64,000 nucleotides of DNA. Source: an uncultured Prevotellaceae bacterium (GTDB lineage: Bacteria; Bacteroidota; Bacteroidia; Bacteroidales; Bacteroidaceae). The DNA lies in the NCBI GenBank assembly GCA_900314715.1, contig OMWI01000035.1, forward strand, positions 1 through 64,000, read 5' to 3'. The notes under the pieces are model-generated. The model searched no databases, was not told where the DNA came from, and saw nothing but the letters and a program-made list of their open reading frames with translations. How positions within the stretch are numbered: position 1 is the first letter of the stretch; each line of letters opens with the position of its first letter. A program made the position numbers and the translations under genes. This document shows positions 15,336-24,469 of the stretch, in pieces.

Positions 15336-17570
15336 TTATTCTCCAAACAGATATTTCCTTGCTATTTCCTTTGCCACATCCACACAATCTCCTTCAGCAA
15401 GTGGAGAATAGGGATTATGTTGCAATGTCCATGGCTCTTCCATCGCATAGAAGTCGAGCTTTACTTCTTTTTCGAGAGCTAATCGTAAGAGTTCATTTTG
15501 GGATAAGCCCTTATATTTACCGTCTCCCAACTTCTCAATATCTGGTTTGGATTTAATATCCATTTCATCATTGATAGCTTTGAAATAAGCAGACCATCGC
15601 ATGTAATAGAAATCCTTTAATAGCCCTTGCCATTCCTTATGCGCATAGTCACGAAGACCTCCTTGGTCGGCGCAAACACGATTGCCCCATGTGGTGATTT
15701 GCACACGAGCATTCCATTCATATAAATCCTTCTCCTCGGATGTGTTCCCGAGATTTCTTGCCATGTCTATCCAACGACCTAAACGAAATTCCTTACGTGT
15801 TCCCAAGAGTTTATCTTGTGCCAACAACATATCAAGAAAGCGTTGCGAACTTATCATAAAGGCCTTGCGACGAAACGCCTTGTAATCGGCCATTGCCTCT
15901 AAATATTGCACACGTCCTTGATCTGCCATTGCTTGACGCACTATATCCACCAAGTCGTATTCAAAGTTATTGTTGCCCTTGTATTTATCTGCCACGCTTA
16001 CCATCAATAGAGCCGCCTCTCGAATATCATCTGGGTCATAGTAGTTCGACATGGAAGACCAACTGGAAACTTGGTATTTATTCGCTGAAGGCCTTCCGCA
16101 GAAGATACTCTCTGTCGTTCCTTCTTGATTATTACCTCTCGGACAATTATAAATGGAATTAGCCAACAATATCCACGCTTTCTCTATCGCTTCATCTCTC
16201 ACTCCATAACGAGCGAAACAATATTCTTTCACCCATTCATCTTTAGTGAAAGGCTCGTTTCTCCATGGTAATTCACTCATCAATTCAAACATGACGGGAT
16301 TGTTCTCCGAACCTTCCATCGTAAAGCCGATACCCTTTATCTGAGCAGCCTTTGGATTTGTCTTCGTTTGATAGAAGTTATTGAGCAATTGATCCATACG
16401 TCCATGCAACCCAACATTTCCTCCAAAATTCTCCAACATACAGAAGAGCCATTCATGAATACCATATCCCTTGCTGTTTTGGAAGATAGAAGTATGTCCC
16501 CATTTAGGTCTGCACTCACTAAACAAATCAAGTATCAACAAATCTCCTTTCGACAAGTTTCCAACGAGTTCTTCTCGTGGGTTGTTCTGCCAACCTTGAA
16601 TCACCCAAACGGCTTTGGGATTCACCGATTTCATTTCCTTCATGATGGCTTTTCCCGATGCACCTAAATCTACTCCATTCGTATTGCCTCCCTCATGGAA
16701 AGGATCCATCGAATAGTAGTTAGCCTTTCCGAATAATGCAGTTAGTTCTTGATAATACAATTGGGCAATTTCATGAAACTTCTCATCGGTTGGTTGGAGA
16801 AATGTAGGACGTGTATAACTATTCCATTTACCTCCTTCAGCCACGTTAACACCCAATTTCTGCTTGGCATTACTTGGCAACATGCCCGAATAACCAGGTA
16901 AAACGGGTTGCATTCCCCACTCTTTCATGCGTTTCAAGATTTGCTTTTGCAAACGTTCATGTTGTATATACCAAGAGTCAGGCAATGGTCCTCCCCATCC
17001 TTCCAAGTTGTTCATCGCCCACCAAGCCAAGAAAGCAGGTCCAGCGATAAACTTATTGATTTCATCTTTCGTATATCCGAGTTTCAGAAGTACGTTTCTC
17101 CACACACATTCTTCACCTACAATGGCAAGCGGTAAGTTTACTCCATGCAAAGCCATCCAATCGATTTCTTCTTGCCAACGTTTCCAATTCCAAAACGCCA
17201 TAGAATACGAGAATGTGCAATAATTGAAATCATACCGCAATCGAAGGTCTGTTTCATGTCGCTCTGCTTGAAGCACGCGAGGCATTTCGGCAGGCAACGG
17301 CTGATGCATATTGTTCCACGAAAGATGAATGCCCGCATGATATTTCAAATACCAATTGATTCCCGTGGCGATATTTACCCACGTATTGCCTTTCACCACA
17401 ATCTTCTTTCCGTCTTGTGAAAGTTCAAAATAGTCTTTTTCCGACGCCTTTAACTCTATCTTGAATTTCTTGGAAGCCCCCTTATCGATACGTTCAAGCA
17501 TATCGGTAACTGGATTTGCCTGTATTCCGAGTACGAAAATATTCATCAATACCAATAAAATGTATTTCAT
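15336..17570 (-). CDS. Alpha-N-acetylglucosaminidase, GH89
   Basis: A 744-aa exported enzyme of the NAGLU family, which removes terminal alpha-linked GlcNAc (heparan sulfate or gastric-mucin type glycans). The signal peptide is at 1-18. The small N-terminal domain spans about 20-85; the catalytic barrel has LRYDFNYCTFSYSMAFWNW near 110 and the glutamate-bearing VGEECVWRNVLLKLGY near 150. Further motifs are YYSMDPFHEGG near 283 and FTMEGSENNPVMFELM near 415. Length and order match family GH89. A -7 box TACTTTTG lies at 17604-17611 (reverse strand). The gene stands alone, so regulation by neighbours is not evident. Confidence 0.93.
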   Translation of the reverse strand: MKYILLVLMNIFVLGIQANPVTDMLERIDKGASKKFKIELKASEKDYFELSQDGKKIVVKGNTWVNIATGINWYLKYHAGIHLSWNNMHQPLPAEMPRVLQAERHETDLRLRYDFNYCTFSYSMAFWNWKRWQEEIDWMALHGVNLPLAIVGEECVWRNVLLKLGYTKDEINKFIAGPAFLAWWAMNNLEGWGGPLPDSWYIQHERLQKQILKRMKEWGMQPVLPGYSGMLPSNAKQKLGVNVAEGGKWNSYTRPTFLQPTDEKFHEIAQLYYQELTALFGKANYYSMDPFHEGGNTNGVDLGASGKAIMKEMKSVNPKAVWVIQGWQNNPREELVGNLSKGDLLILDLFSECRPKWGHTSIFQNSKGYGIHEWLFCMLENFGGNVGLHGRMDQLLNNFYQTKTNPKAAQIKGIGFTMEGSENNPVMFELMSELPWRNEPFTKDEWVKEYCFARYGVRDEAIEKAWILLANSIYNCPRGNNQEGTTESIFCGRPSANKYQVSSWSSMSNYYDPDDIREAALLMVSVADKYKGNNNFEYDLVDIVRQAMADQGRVQYLEAMADYKAFRRKAFMISSQRFLDMLLAQDKLLGTRKEFRLGRWIDMARNLGNTSEEKDLYEWNARVQITTWGNRVCADQGGLRDYAHKEWQGLLKDFYYMRWSAYFKAINDEMDIKSKPDIEKLGDGKYKGLSQNELLRLALEKEVKLDFYAMEEPWTLQHNPYSPLAEGDCVDVAKEIARKYLFGE

Positions 17571-17737
17571 AAGCGATTGATTTTCATGACTTCAAAGTCT
17601 TCGCAAAAGTACGAATTTATTACGACAAGAACAAATAAAATGGTATTTATTGAAAACGAATTGGCGATTTTTATCCTATCGAAACATTGATTGTAAAATA
17701 TAATTTGTATTTTTGCATCGTCTAAACATCAAACATT

Positions 17738-18673
17738 ATGTGGTTGAACTTAATATTTATCGTTATTGGTGTCATATTGGTATTGTGGGGAGCCGATCGT
17801 TTGACCGACGGAGCCGTAGCAATAGCAGAGAAACTCAATATGCCACAAATCGTCATCGGCTTAACCGTTGTGGCTTTAGGCACATCTATGCCTGAACTTT
17901 GTGTAAGTCTTGTTTCGGCTCTTAAGGGAACGGCCGACTTAGCCGTAGGTAATGTCGTTGGCTCCAATATCTATAACGCCTTGTTAATCGTAGGTGCAGC
18001 TGCCGTTGTCTCTCCTATGACTATCCTTACGTCAACGGTAAAGAAAGACATTCCATTTGCCTTGTTTGCTTCCATCTTGTTGATGGGGATGTGTTATTTG
18101 GGTGGAGACATCTCTCGCATAGAGGCTATCGTATTGTTTATCTTGTTTTTGGTTTTCATGTATTACACCGTTCTGGGCGCAAAGGGAAGTCATGCGGAAG
18201 AACCATCTATCAAGAAGAACTACACAGGGATAAAAGCCACATTATATATATTATTGGGATTGGCTTGCTTGATAGCAGGTTCCAACTTCTTCGTAAACGG
18301 AGCCACCGAAATAGCTCAATTGTTAGGCGTAAGCGAAGCCGTTATTGGCTTGACGATAGTAGCCGGTGGAACATCATTACCCGAATTAGCTACCAGCGTG
18401 GTTTCAGCCTATAAGGGTCAGAGCGGAATCGCTATCGGAAACGTTTTGGGTAGTAACGTGTTCAATATCTTAATGATATTAGGTATAACGGGAACCATTT
18501 CACCACTACAGATAGAGGGAATCACGTTTGTAGATTATGGCGTGATGGCGATTTCCATGTTATTGCTTTGGTGTTTCTCATATACAAAGTTCAAGATTGA
18601 GCGTTGGGAAGGCTTCTTATTATTGGCTGTCTTCTTCGCATATATCGGTTGGCTGATTGCCAATGCCATTTGA
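17738..18673 (+). CDS. Calcium/sodium antiporter (YrbG/CaCA family)
   Basis: A 311-aa inner-membrane protein of the K-dependent Na/Ca exchanger type. It has two internal repeats, each with the alpha-repeat signature: VVALGTSMPELCVSLVSA near 45 and VAGGTSLPELATSVVSA near 208, both followed by GNVVGSN/GNVLGSNVFN. About ten hydrophobic segments are visible. It probably exchanges cations across the inner membrane; the ions are set by family, not by sequence. A -7 box TATTTTTG sits at 17708-17715. It is convergent with the thioredoxin-like gene across a bidirectional hairpin at 18700-18740. Confidence 0.93.
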   Translation: MWLNLIFIVIGVILVLWGADRLTDGAVAIAEKLNMPQIVIGLTVVALGTSMPELCVSLVSALKGTADLAVGNVVGSNIYNALLIVGAAAVVSPMTILTSTVKKDIPFALFASILLMGMCYLGGDISRIEAIVLFILFLVFMYYTVLGAKGSHAEEPSIKKNYTGIKATLYILLGLACLIAGSNFFVNGATEIAQLLGVSEAVIGLTIVAGGTSLPELATSVVSAYKGQSGIAIGNVLGSNVFNILMILGITGTISPLQIEGITFVDYGVMAISMLLLWCFSYTKFKIERWEGFLLLAVFFAYIGWLIANAI

Positions 18674-18680
18674 TTTTGAC

Positions 18681-18768
18681 AAACATATCGTTTACAATCA
18701 ATAAAGGCTATGTTTACGAACTCTAAACATAGCCTTTATTGGTGCTAAACATACTGTTTACTCTCCGT
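18681..18768. repeat. 22-nt periodic array B (four units)
   Basis: Four units of exactly 22 nt start at 18681, 18703, 18725 and 18747, each AAA(C/G)-N6-TTTA-N8. The last unit runs 11 nt into the convergent thioredoxin-like gene, and its TTTA contains that gene's stop codon. Units 2 and 3 are mutually complementary over their first 14 nt and form the terminator stem. Confidence 0.85.
18700..18740. terminator. Bidirectional hairpin between convergent genes
   Basis: A perfect 17-bp stem (18700-18716 with 18724-18740) around a 7-nt loop, flanked by A-rich and T-rich sides. It is formed by units 2 and 3 of the 22-nt array and sits between the antiporter and thioredoxin-like genes. Confidence 0.75.
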
Positions 18769-19867
18769 AAATCTCTGCTAATTTTTTTCCAAGGGCTGCA
18801 CCTCTTAAATCGCGAGCAATCACTTTTCCCGTTGGGTCAACCAACAAGCTTGAAGGAATGGCATTGATTCCATACGTACTTGCCGCAATGGTATTCCAAT
18901 ACTTCAAGTCTGAAAGGTGTGTCCAATTCAATTCTTTCTCCTTGATAGCCTTTACCCATGATTCTTTATTACGGTCGAAAGAAAGACCTACCACGTTAAA
19001 TCCCTTTGAATGATATTTATCGTAATTGGCTTTCACGTTCGGCATTTCGGCCATACATGGTCCACACCATGAAGCCCAGAAGTCTATGAGCACGTAATTA
19101 CCCTTTCCTACGTACTCACTCAGTTTATGAGGTTTGCCATCAACATCATTCTCCTCAATATCAATAAATTGCTTGCCTACTATAGCTTGTTTTGCCTCTT
19201 CCTTAGCTACGTAATCCTTAATGCCTTTCATCATGGGATGATTGACATAGGGATACTTTGGATCAAGCAAAGCTTTCAGTTCGCTAAGTTCATATTCATA
19301 TATGACATTCTCGAAAAATGCTGCTGGAATGATATTATCGGGGTTGTCTTTGATGATTTGCTTGCAATAAGAGTTAAGTTCACCCTCTAACGGAACGAGA
19401 TTTTGTTGAATGGTAGGAAGCAACGCTTGCAATTCCTCTTGCGTTTTACCTGATGCTTGAGCCGTCAGATAGGGTTGTATGATTTCTTTTGCCTTATTGC
19501 CGAGAGAATCAATATGACGGTCGTAAATATTCAACTTCATGTTGAGAGCAGAACCTTTCAATGTATAGTTAGTCAAATCCATTGACACATTAGAACCGTC
19601 ATTGATAAACAAGCAATAAGTCTCTACGCCTACACCGAGGAAAGCGTCTTTATCGAAAGAACCAGCTAAAGTAAACTTTCCGTCTTTCACTTCCGCGCTA
19701 TCAATACGAGCATATCTTTTGGCTACATCTACCAAATAGACTTTCTGAATATTAGTAGGACAAGTGCCAGAAACACTATATTTTACTTGTTGAACACCAT
19801 TGTTGGTTTGGGCAAACATGGGGATTATTCCCATCATGAATGCAATTGTTGATAAAAACTTTTTCAT
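18758..19867 (-). CDS. Exported thiol-disulfide oxidoreductase (TlpA/DUF4369 type)
   Basis: About 369 aa from the ATG at 19865-19867; the frame extends 12 codons further up, but the signal peptide KKFLSTIAFMMGIIPMFAQ starts best here. An N-terminal DUF4369-like domain (about 25-125) precedes a helical linker and a C-terminal AhpC/TlpA thioredoxin domain with the redox motif WASWCGPCMAEMPN near 275. The family reduces or exchanges disulfides in the periplasm. A -7 box TAATTTTG lies about 35 nt upstream on the minus strand. The gene is single and convergent with the antiporter. Confidence 0.9.
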   Translation of the reverse strand: MKKFLSTIAFMMGIIPMFAQTNNGVQQVKYSVSGTCPTNIQKVYLVDVAKRYARIDSAEVKDGKFTLAGSFDKDAFLGVGVETYCLFINDGSNVSMDLTNYTLKGSALNMKLNIYDRHIDSLGNKAKEIIQPYLTAQASGKTQEELQALLPTIQQNLVPLEGELNSYCKQIIKDNPDNIIPAAFFENVIYEYELSELKALLDPKYPYVNHPMMKGIKDYVAKEEAKQAIVGKQFIDIEENDVDGKPHKLSEYVGKGNYVLIDFWASWCGPCMAEMPNVKANYDKYHSKGFNVVGLSFDRNKESWVKAIKEKELNWTHLSDLKYWNTIAASTYGINAIPSSLLVDPTGKVIARDLRGAALGKKLAEIYGE

Positions 19868-19980
19868 TTTCTTGATGATTACCTTGTTGTTATTTGCTTG
19901 CAAAATTATAGTTTTTCCTCATATCATTCATGTATTTAGCATTCCTTTATAGTTAATTTATGTTATTTATATAATGTTTT

Positions 19981-20024
19981 ATAGTACTATGTATTGCAAG
20001 GTACTAATATTTTGCATAATTTTG
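19981..20024 (+). promoter_or_regulatory. Promoter and possible PadR operator
   Basis: A -7 box TAATTTTG at 20017-20024 is preceded by TTG (19994-19996) at 20 nt. An inverted repeat, ATAGTAC (19981-19987) with GTACTAA (20001-20007), surrounds the -33 region. Since the gene behind it is a PadR regulator, autoregulation here is a reasonable inference. Confidence 0.5.
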
Positions 20025-20051
20025 CGGCAGATAACTATAAAGTATAGGAAT

Positions 20052-20396
20052 ATGAACATAGACAATGCAAAATCTCAAATGCGCAAAGGAATGTTAGAGT
20101 ATTGCGTCTTATTGCTTTTAAAACACAGACCTGCCTATGCCAGCGACATCATCCAGAAATTGAAAGAGGCTCAATTGTTGGTGGTTGAAGGTACACTCTA
20201 CCCTTTGCTTACTCGTTTGAAAAACGACGGATTGTTGTCTTACGAATGGCAAGAAAGCACGCAAGGCCCTCCTCGTAAGTATTACGCACTCACCGAAATG
20301 GGAGAAACTTTCTTAGATGGCCTCGATTCCGCATGGAACGAATTGTATAACACCGTAAACCATCTTAAAAACAAGGACTATATAATTAATGTATAA
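20052..20396 (+). CDS. PadR-family transcriptional regulator
   Basis: A 114-aa regulator with a winged-helix domain: MLEYCVLLLLKHRPAYASDI, the recognition helix region LLVVEGTLYPLLTRLKNDGLL, and the wing WQESTQGPPRKYYALTEMG, all characteristic of PadR. The ATG at 20052 was chosen because the promoter (-7 at 20017-20024) lies downstream of any longer start. It is followed 19 nt later by the PspC-domain gene, with an AAGGAGG-like ribosome site between them. PadR-PspC pairs are common in Bacteroidetes and are usually thought to answer envelope stress; that is inference. Confidence 0.92.
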   Translation: MNIDNAKSQMRKGMLEYCVLLLLKHRPAYASDIIQKLKEAQLLVVEGTLYPLLTRLKNDGLLSYEWQESTQGPPRKYYALTEMGETFLDGLDSAWNELYNTVNHLKNKDYIINV

Positions 20397-20415
20397 ACAC
20401 CAAGGAGGATAAATC

Positions 20416-22122
20416 ATGAAAAAGAATATAAACATCAATTTGTGCGGAAGACTTTTCAATATAGATGAAGATGCTTACGAATTGCTGAAAAACTATATGG
20501 ACACGTTGCACAATTACTTTAAAGGACAAATAGGTGGCGATGAAATAGCTGATGATATTGAACAACGAATAGCTGAATTGCTTGATGAACTGAAGGCAAA
20601 TGGCATTGTTGCCATCAATATCGACCATATCAAGAATGTCATCAATCGTATTGGTCAACCTGAACAAATGGACAATAATGAGGAAAAAGACCATGAAGAA
20701 CAAGCAGAAAGTGCATCTTTTGTAGACGAGGAATATAAAGAGCGCAAGGGAATGGACGCTATAAGGGAATTCTTTAGGAACAAGCGATTTTATAGAAACC
20801 CCAAAGACAAGATGTTAGCAGGTGTTATTTCTGGCTTTGCCAGTACGTTTGAGATAGATGTTACCATTTTGCGATTGCTCGTCGTTGCATTTGCCATCTT
20901 CGTAGGAGCATTTCCTTTCCCATTCTTAGGCTTCGTATCATTCCGCGCATTGTTCCTCTTCATTATTTCATATTGCATCTTTGCCGCTATCATGCCTGAA
21001 GCAGAGACTCCCGAACAACAATTAAAAATGCAAGGGAAACCCGTTAACATGAGCAACCTTGCCAACGAAGTGGTACAAAGTGTTTCGGAAACTACCCATA
21101 AGATGAAAGAGGATGGTTATTCAGGTGCGAAAAACGTGCTGAACGCTATCTTGAAATTCTTCACCAATTGCTTTAAGGTGATTTTAGTCATCTTAGCCAT
21201 CGGTTTATTTTTCGTTGGGGCAATCATAGTAGTATGGGCAATTCTCGCATTCATCTCTCCCACCACAATACCAGAATTCTTTGATTGGGATATGATGCCT
21301 ATTTTTAGCAATCATCCAGGAAAGTTCGCGGTATTCTTAGTAGCTATCATCATGGCATTGTTGATTCCTGCATACATTATTATATATTGTTTGAATCATC
21401 GAATGAGCGGAATGCAACGTATCACGTGGATGTTGATTTGGCTTATTGCATTGGCTACAAGCATCATGATTGGTATTACGTTAACGCAAATAAGCGATGA
21501 TTATAAACACGAAAAACGTCTGCGTGCAACAACAACAATCATGAACAATATCAGGATGTCAAAGGAAGATGCTAATTACTTGCAAGAAAATGGTTGGGAA
21601 GTTGTAAAAAGCGTTGGATGCGACCGATTTACCGCTTGTGGACAACATTATTCTGGCGATGCGGGAGAACGATACTTGGATGATTACAATGAACATGCAA
21701 GTATGAGATGCAAGATAGAACAAAGCGAAACCGTAGAACCAGGTGTATATAAATTGACCGCGGTCGTCAGATCTGAAAATCAAGGTCCGATTCTCTATGC
21801 AAAAATCAACGGGGAAACAAAACAAATCGATTTTCCCATTACCTCTAACGAATGGGGAAGTGTCTGGAAAGATGCTTGCGAAGCATACGACAAAATCACC
21901 AAGGAAAACAAAGACACGGATGAAATCCCGCAAATGGAGGAAATAGAAAACATTCGTAATGCCAATGACGGTAAAGGATTTGGTTGGACACGAATAGCCA
22001 TTGAGAATATCATCGTTAAGAACGAGACTACTATTACGTATGGAATCAGTACGAACACTCCAAACATGCGCGCTAAATGGTTTTCCGCTTGCGATATTGA
22101 GTTGTCTCGTATGGATGAATAA
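20416..22122 (+). CDS. PspC-domain membrane protein
   Basis: A 568-aa inner-membrane protein. The N-terminus (1-100) is a helical domain with a repeated acidic pattern (IADDIEQRIAEL, INRIGQPEQM). A PspC domain at about 125-190 carries KDKMLAGVISGFASTFEID and two hydrophobic segments. Further membrane segments lie at about 255-285, 300-325 and 345-365. A long C-terminal domain of roughly 190 residues is predicted outside the membrane. PspC domains sense or counter envelope stress in other bacteria. It is cotranscribed with the PadR gene and followed by a terminator at 22201-22235. Confidence 0.88.
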   Translation: MKKNININLCGRLFNIDEDAYELLKNYMDTLHNYFKGQIGGDEIADDIEQRIAELLDELKANGIVAINIDHIKNVINRIGQPEQMDNNEEKDHEEQAESASFVDEEYKERKGMDAIREFFRNKRFYRNPKDKMLAGVISGFASTFEIDVTILRLLVVAFAIFVGAFPFPFLGFVSFRALFLFIISYCIFAAIMPEAETPEQQLKMQGKPVNMSNLANEVVQSVSETTHKMKEDGYSGAKNVLNAILKFFTNCFKVILVILAIGLFFVGAIIVVWAILAFISPTTIPEFFDWDMMPIFSNHPGKFAVFLVAIIMALLIPAYIIIYCLNHRMSGMQRITWMLIWLIALATSIMIGITLTQISDDYKHEKRLRATTTIMNNIRMSKEDANYLQENGWEVVKSVGCDRFTACGQHYSGDAGERYLDDYNEHASMRCKIEQSETVEPGVYKLTAVVRSENQGPILYAKINGETKQIDFPITSNEWGSVWKDACEAYDKITKENKDTDEIPQMEEIENIRNANDGKGFGWTRIAIENIIVKNETTITYGISTNTPNMRAKWFSACDIELSRMDE

Positions 22123-22200
22123 CTAAAATGTTGTTAGAAAGATAGATTTAGTTAAAAGGAATTGTACATAATTCTCTTACTTAGAAAAAGTTAGCTAACA

Positions 22201-22235
22201 AAATGGCAATGGTACGTGAGTATCGTTGCCATTTT
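22201..22235 (+). terminator. Terminator after the PadR-PspC operon
   Basis: AAATGGCAA (22201-22209) pairs with TTGCCATTT (22226-22234), followed by a short T run. It separates the PspC gene from the queuosine promoter that begins 12 nt later. Confidence 0.65.
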
Positions 22236-22246
22236 CTGAATAAATA

Positions 22247-22278
22247 TTTGCTCAAGATACAAATAATTCGTAACTTTG
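22247..22278 (+). promoter_or_regulatory. Bacteroidetes-type promoter of the queuosine operon
   Basis: TTTG at 22247-22250, exactly 20 nt spacer, TAACTTTG at 22271-22278. Transcription would start just upstream of the preQ1 riboswitch. Confidence 0.8.
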
Positions 22279-22296
22279 CAACCACTTTCAAATTGA

Positions 22297-22332
22297 TAGG
22301 GGTACTTGGCAACCCCCTTTAACAAAACAAGA
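22297..22332 (+). promoter_or_regulatory. preQ1-I riboswitch
   Basis: A G-rich strand (AGGGGT), a short loop, its C-rich partner (AACCCCC) and then the A-rich tail TTTAACAAAACAAG reproduce the preQ1-I pseudoknot, very like the Thermoanaerobacter tengcongensis aptamer, whose tail is the same. The tail ends 4 nt before the ATG and so overlaps the place of a ribosome site. This suggests translational control: bound preQ1 would hide the start of the transporter gene. Confidence 0.88.
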
Positions 22333-22334
22333 CG

Positions 22335-23024
22335 ATGAAAACAAATAACAACTCGGTGAGTGTACTGTTTATGTTTTTCAGTATACTCTTCTGCGTTTGC
22401 TTGATTGCGGCGAACGTATTCGGAACAAAACAAATTGCGATAGGTCCTATCAGCGTAACAGGAGGACTTCTCGTTTTCCCCATTTCCTATATCATTAACG
22501 ATTGCGTATGCGAAGTATGGGGATTCCAAAAAGCAAGACTACTGATTTGGTTGGGTTTTGCCATGAATTTCTTGTTTGTCATGATTGGCGCATTATGCGA
22601 CTTTATACCAGGTGCGACATATTGGGATAATGACGAGGGATTTCATGCCATCTTCGGACTTGCGCCAAGAATAGCCATAGCTTCATTCATAGCATTTCTT
22701 TTCGGTTCATTCATCAACGCTTACGTAATGAGCAAGATGAAGATGAATTCTGAAGGAAAGAATTTTTCGCTTCGCGCTATTGCAAGTACATTGTTTGGCG
22801 AAAGCGCCGATTCTCTCGTATTCTTCCCCTTAGCATTCTGGGGAGTGATTCCTATCTCTGAATTACCGATGTTAATGGTTTGGCAAGTGGTGTTGAAAAC
22901 CGCATACGAAATCATTATCTTACCGATTACCATACATGTAGTTAACCTCGTAAAAGAACACGAGGGAATAGATACATACGATTACAACGTTGATTACGAC
23001 ATCCTAAAAGTTTTTAACCTTTAA
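22335..23024 (+). CDS. Queuosine precursor transporter (YhhQ/DUF165 family)
   Basis: A 229-aa inner-membrane protein of the VUT/YhhQ family, which imports queuosine precursors such as preQ0 or preQ1. Features: about six hydrophobic segments, ANVFGTKQIAIGPISVTGG near 30, INDCVCEVWGF near 56 and the C-terminal block FGESADSLVFFPLAFWG near 155. It lies directly behind a preQ1-I riboswitch and 3 nt before queF, which supports the function strongly. The last 30 residues are cytoplasmic and polar. Confidence 0.92.
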   Translation: MKTNNNSVSVLFMFFSILFCVCLIAANVFGTKQIAIGPISVTGGLLVFPISYIINDCVCEVWGFQKARLLIWLGFAMNFLFVMIGALCDFIPGATYWDNDEGFHAIFGLAPRIAIASFIAFLFGSFINAYVMSKMKMNSEGKNFSLRAIASTLFGESADSLVFFPLAFWGVIPISELPMLMVWQVVLKTAYEIIILPITIHVVNLVKEHEGIDTYDYNVDYDILKVFNL

Positions 23025-23027
23025 CTC

Positions 23028-23504
23028 ATGAGCGATACAAGAAAAGATGAAGGCTTGCAAGCCTTAGGAAACGAGGCGAAATATAGTATGGATTATGCGC
23101 CAGAAGTATTGGAAGCCTTTGAAAACAAACATCCAGAAAACGACTATTGGGTTCAGTTCAATTGTCCCGAGTTTACCTCTCTTTGTCCTATTACAGGACA
23201 ACCTGACTTCGCGGAAATTCGCATCTGCTATATACCTAATAAGAAAATGGTAGAAAGCAAGAGTTTGAAACTCTATTTGTTCAGTTTTCGCAATCACGGC
23301 GACTTCCACGAAGATTGCGTCAATACCATCATGAAAGACTTAATCCGTTTGATGGAACCGAAATACATTGAGGTTACAGGATTCTTCACGCCAAGAGGAG
23401 GAATCAGCATTTATCCATACGCAAATTTCGGACAACCAGGAACGAAATACGAACGCATGGCAGAATATCGGTTGATGAACAGAGAATTATCTGCTAATTC
23501 TTGA
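23028..23504 (+). CDS. queF: NADPH-dependent 7-cyano-7-deazaguanine reductase
   Basis: A 158-aa cytoplasmic enzyme reducing preQ0 to preQ1 in queuosine synthesis; this is the short, unimodular QueF type. The substrate cysteine is in [17 protein letters not shown], and the QueF motif [20 protein letters not shown] contains the NADPH-binding Glu and Ser/Lys residues. The start follows the transporter stop by 3 nt, so both are under the same riboswitch. Its last codons overlap the convergent lipoprotein gene by 11 nt. Confidence 0.95.
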   Translation: MSDTRKDEGLQALGNEAKYSMDYAPEVLEAFENKHPENDYWVQFNCPEFTSLCPITGQPDFAEIRICYIPNKKMVESKSLKLYLFSFRNHGDFHEDCVNTIMKDLIRLMEPKYIEVTGFFTPRGGISIYPYANFGQPGTKYERMAEYRLMNRELSANS

Positions 23505-24342
23505 TTTCCTCAAGGGCTTTCTGTTTCTGCTTTGCAGCTATATCCTTGGCTTTCTTGTTGATATTCTTCACGTCGCTATTACGATAATAGCTACGCGATT
23601 CACCATCACTACTCAATACTAAGGAATCATTGCCAAGATAGTCAATGTCGCACGTATCTTGACGAAGATTATCAATAGACATCTCCTTGGATTTTGCAGA
23701 GAATTTCGGTTCACCGCTTGTCATGACCAACTTACCATTCCAAATGTGCCAAGCGGTGAAATAAGCCAATCTTGGATAAACAACGGGACTCTCCTGCAAC
23801 GAACTTTCACGCACGTAACCAACACTCTGGGCTGTCCATTGTCGTTTCAATGAAAAACCATATTCGCGTGGAATCATAAAAGTTTCTTTGATGGAATCAG
23901 GCATATCTCGCATCAGTCTTTTCTGTAATTTCGCACTTAGTTTATCATAGTCACGCATCTTAGGCATAACTACATAGCACCAAGTACCTTTCAACTCGTC
24001 AAGATTGATAACTAAGTCTGCAACGGTAGAGTCTTCTGGATTCAAGACGATACCTATCCAATCTCCCACTTTTGGTTTACCCATAATTTTGTGGTTGCGC
24101 GTCGCATCGATGATATCGTAATAAACAGGGTCGCTTCCATCATTAGGCAGCAACACGACGGTTGAATCTGAACATCCTTCACACGCAAGTCCGTAAATAG
24201 TCTTGTCACCTTCCAGTTTCAATTCATCGTTCATCTTGCCTCTTGTTGGTGAATTCTCATCATTATTCTTGCCTCCACATGATACGAGAAGAGCCACTAC
24301 AAAAATCACGAGAAGTACTATGGAATGGTATTTTGTTTTCAT
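23494..24342 (-). CDS. Lipoprotein of unknown function
   Basis: A 282-aa protein with a lipoprotein signal peptide: hydrophobic [15 protein letters not shown] with the lipobox cysteine at about 22, then an Asn/Asp-rich linker. The mature part is polar, with mixed charges, a CEGCSD motif near 55 and repeated Lys-rich C-terminal residues ([20 protein letters not shown]). No family recognised. A -7 box TATCTTTG (plus 24363-24370, reversed) lies 20 nt upstream, with TTG about 20 nt further. It is convergent with queF, overlapping it by 11 nt. Confidence 0.75.
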   Translation of the reverse strand: MKTKYHSIVLLVIFVVALLVSCGGKNNDENSPTRGKMNDELKLEGDKTIYGLACEGCSDSTVVLLPNDGSDPVYYDIIDATRNHKIMGKPKVGDWIGIVLNPEDSTVADLVINLDELKGTWCYVVMPKMRDYDKLSAKLQKRLMRDMPDSIKETFMIPREYGFSLKRQWTAQSVGYVRESSLQESPVVYPRLAYFTAWHIWNGKLVMTSGEPKFSAKSKEMSIDNLRQDTCDIDYLGNDSLVLSSDGESRSYYRNSDVKNINKKAKDIAAKQKQKALEEIKN

Positions 24343-24469
24343 AAAAAATCTTTTTAACCTTGCAAAGATACTTATAAATCACAAAAAAAACAATGTTCTC
24401 TCCCGTATTTTGTTTTTTTTATCTAATTTTGCACCCCGAAAGAGATATTTTACACGATTTCAAGGATTT

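Noticed and set aside
24203-24469. N-terminal extension of the carboxyltransferase
   Set aside because: It overlaps the divergent lipoprotein gene, including its signal peptide, and the family start fits MKKKIQFSLVYRDMW at 24470.
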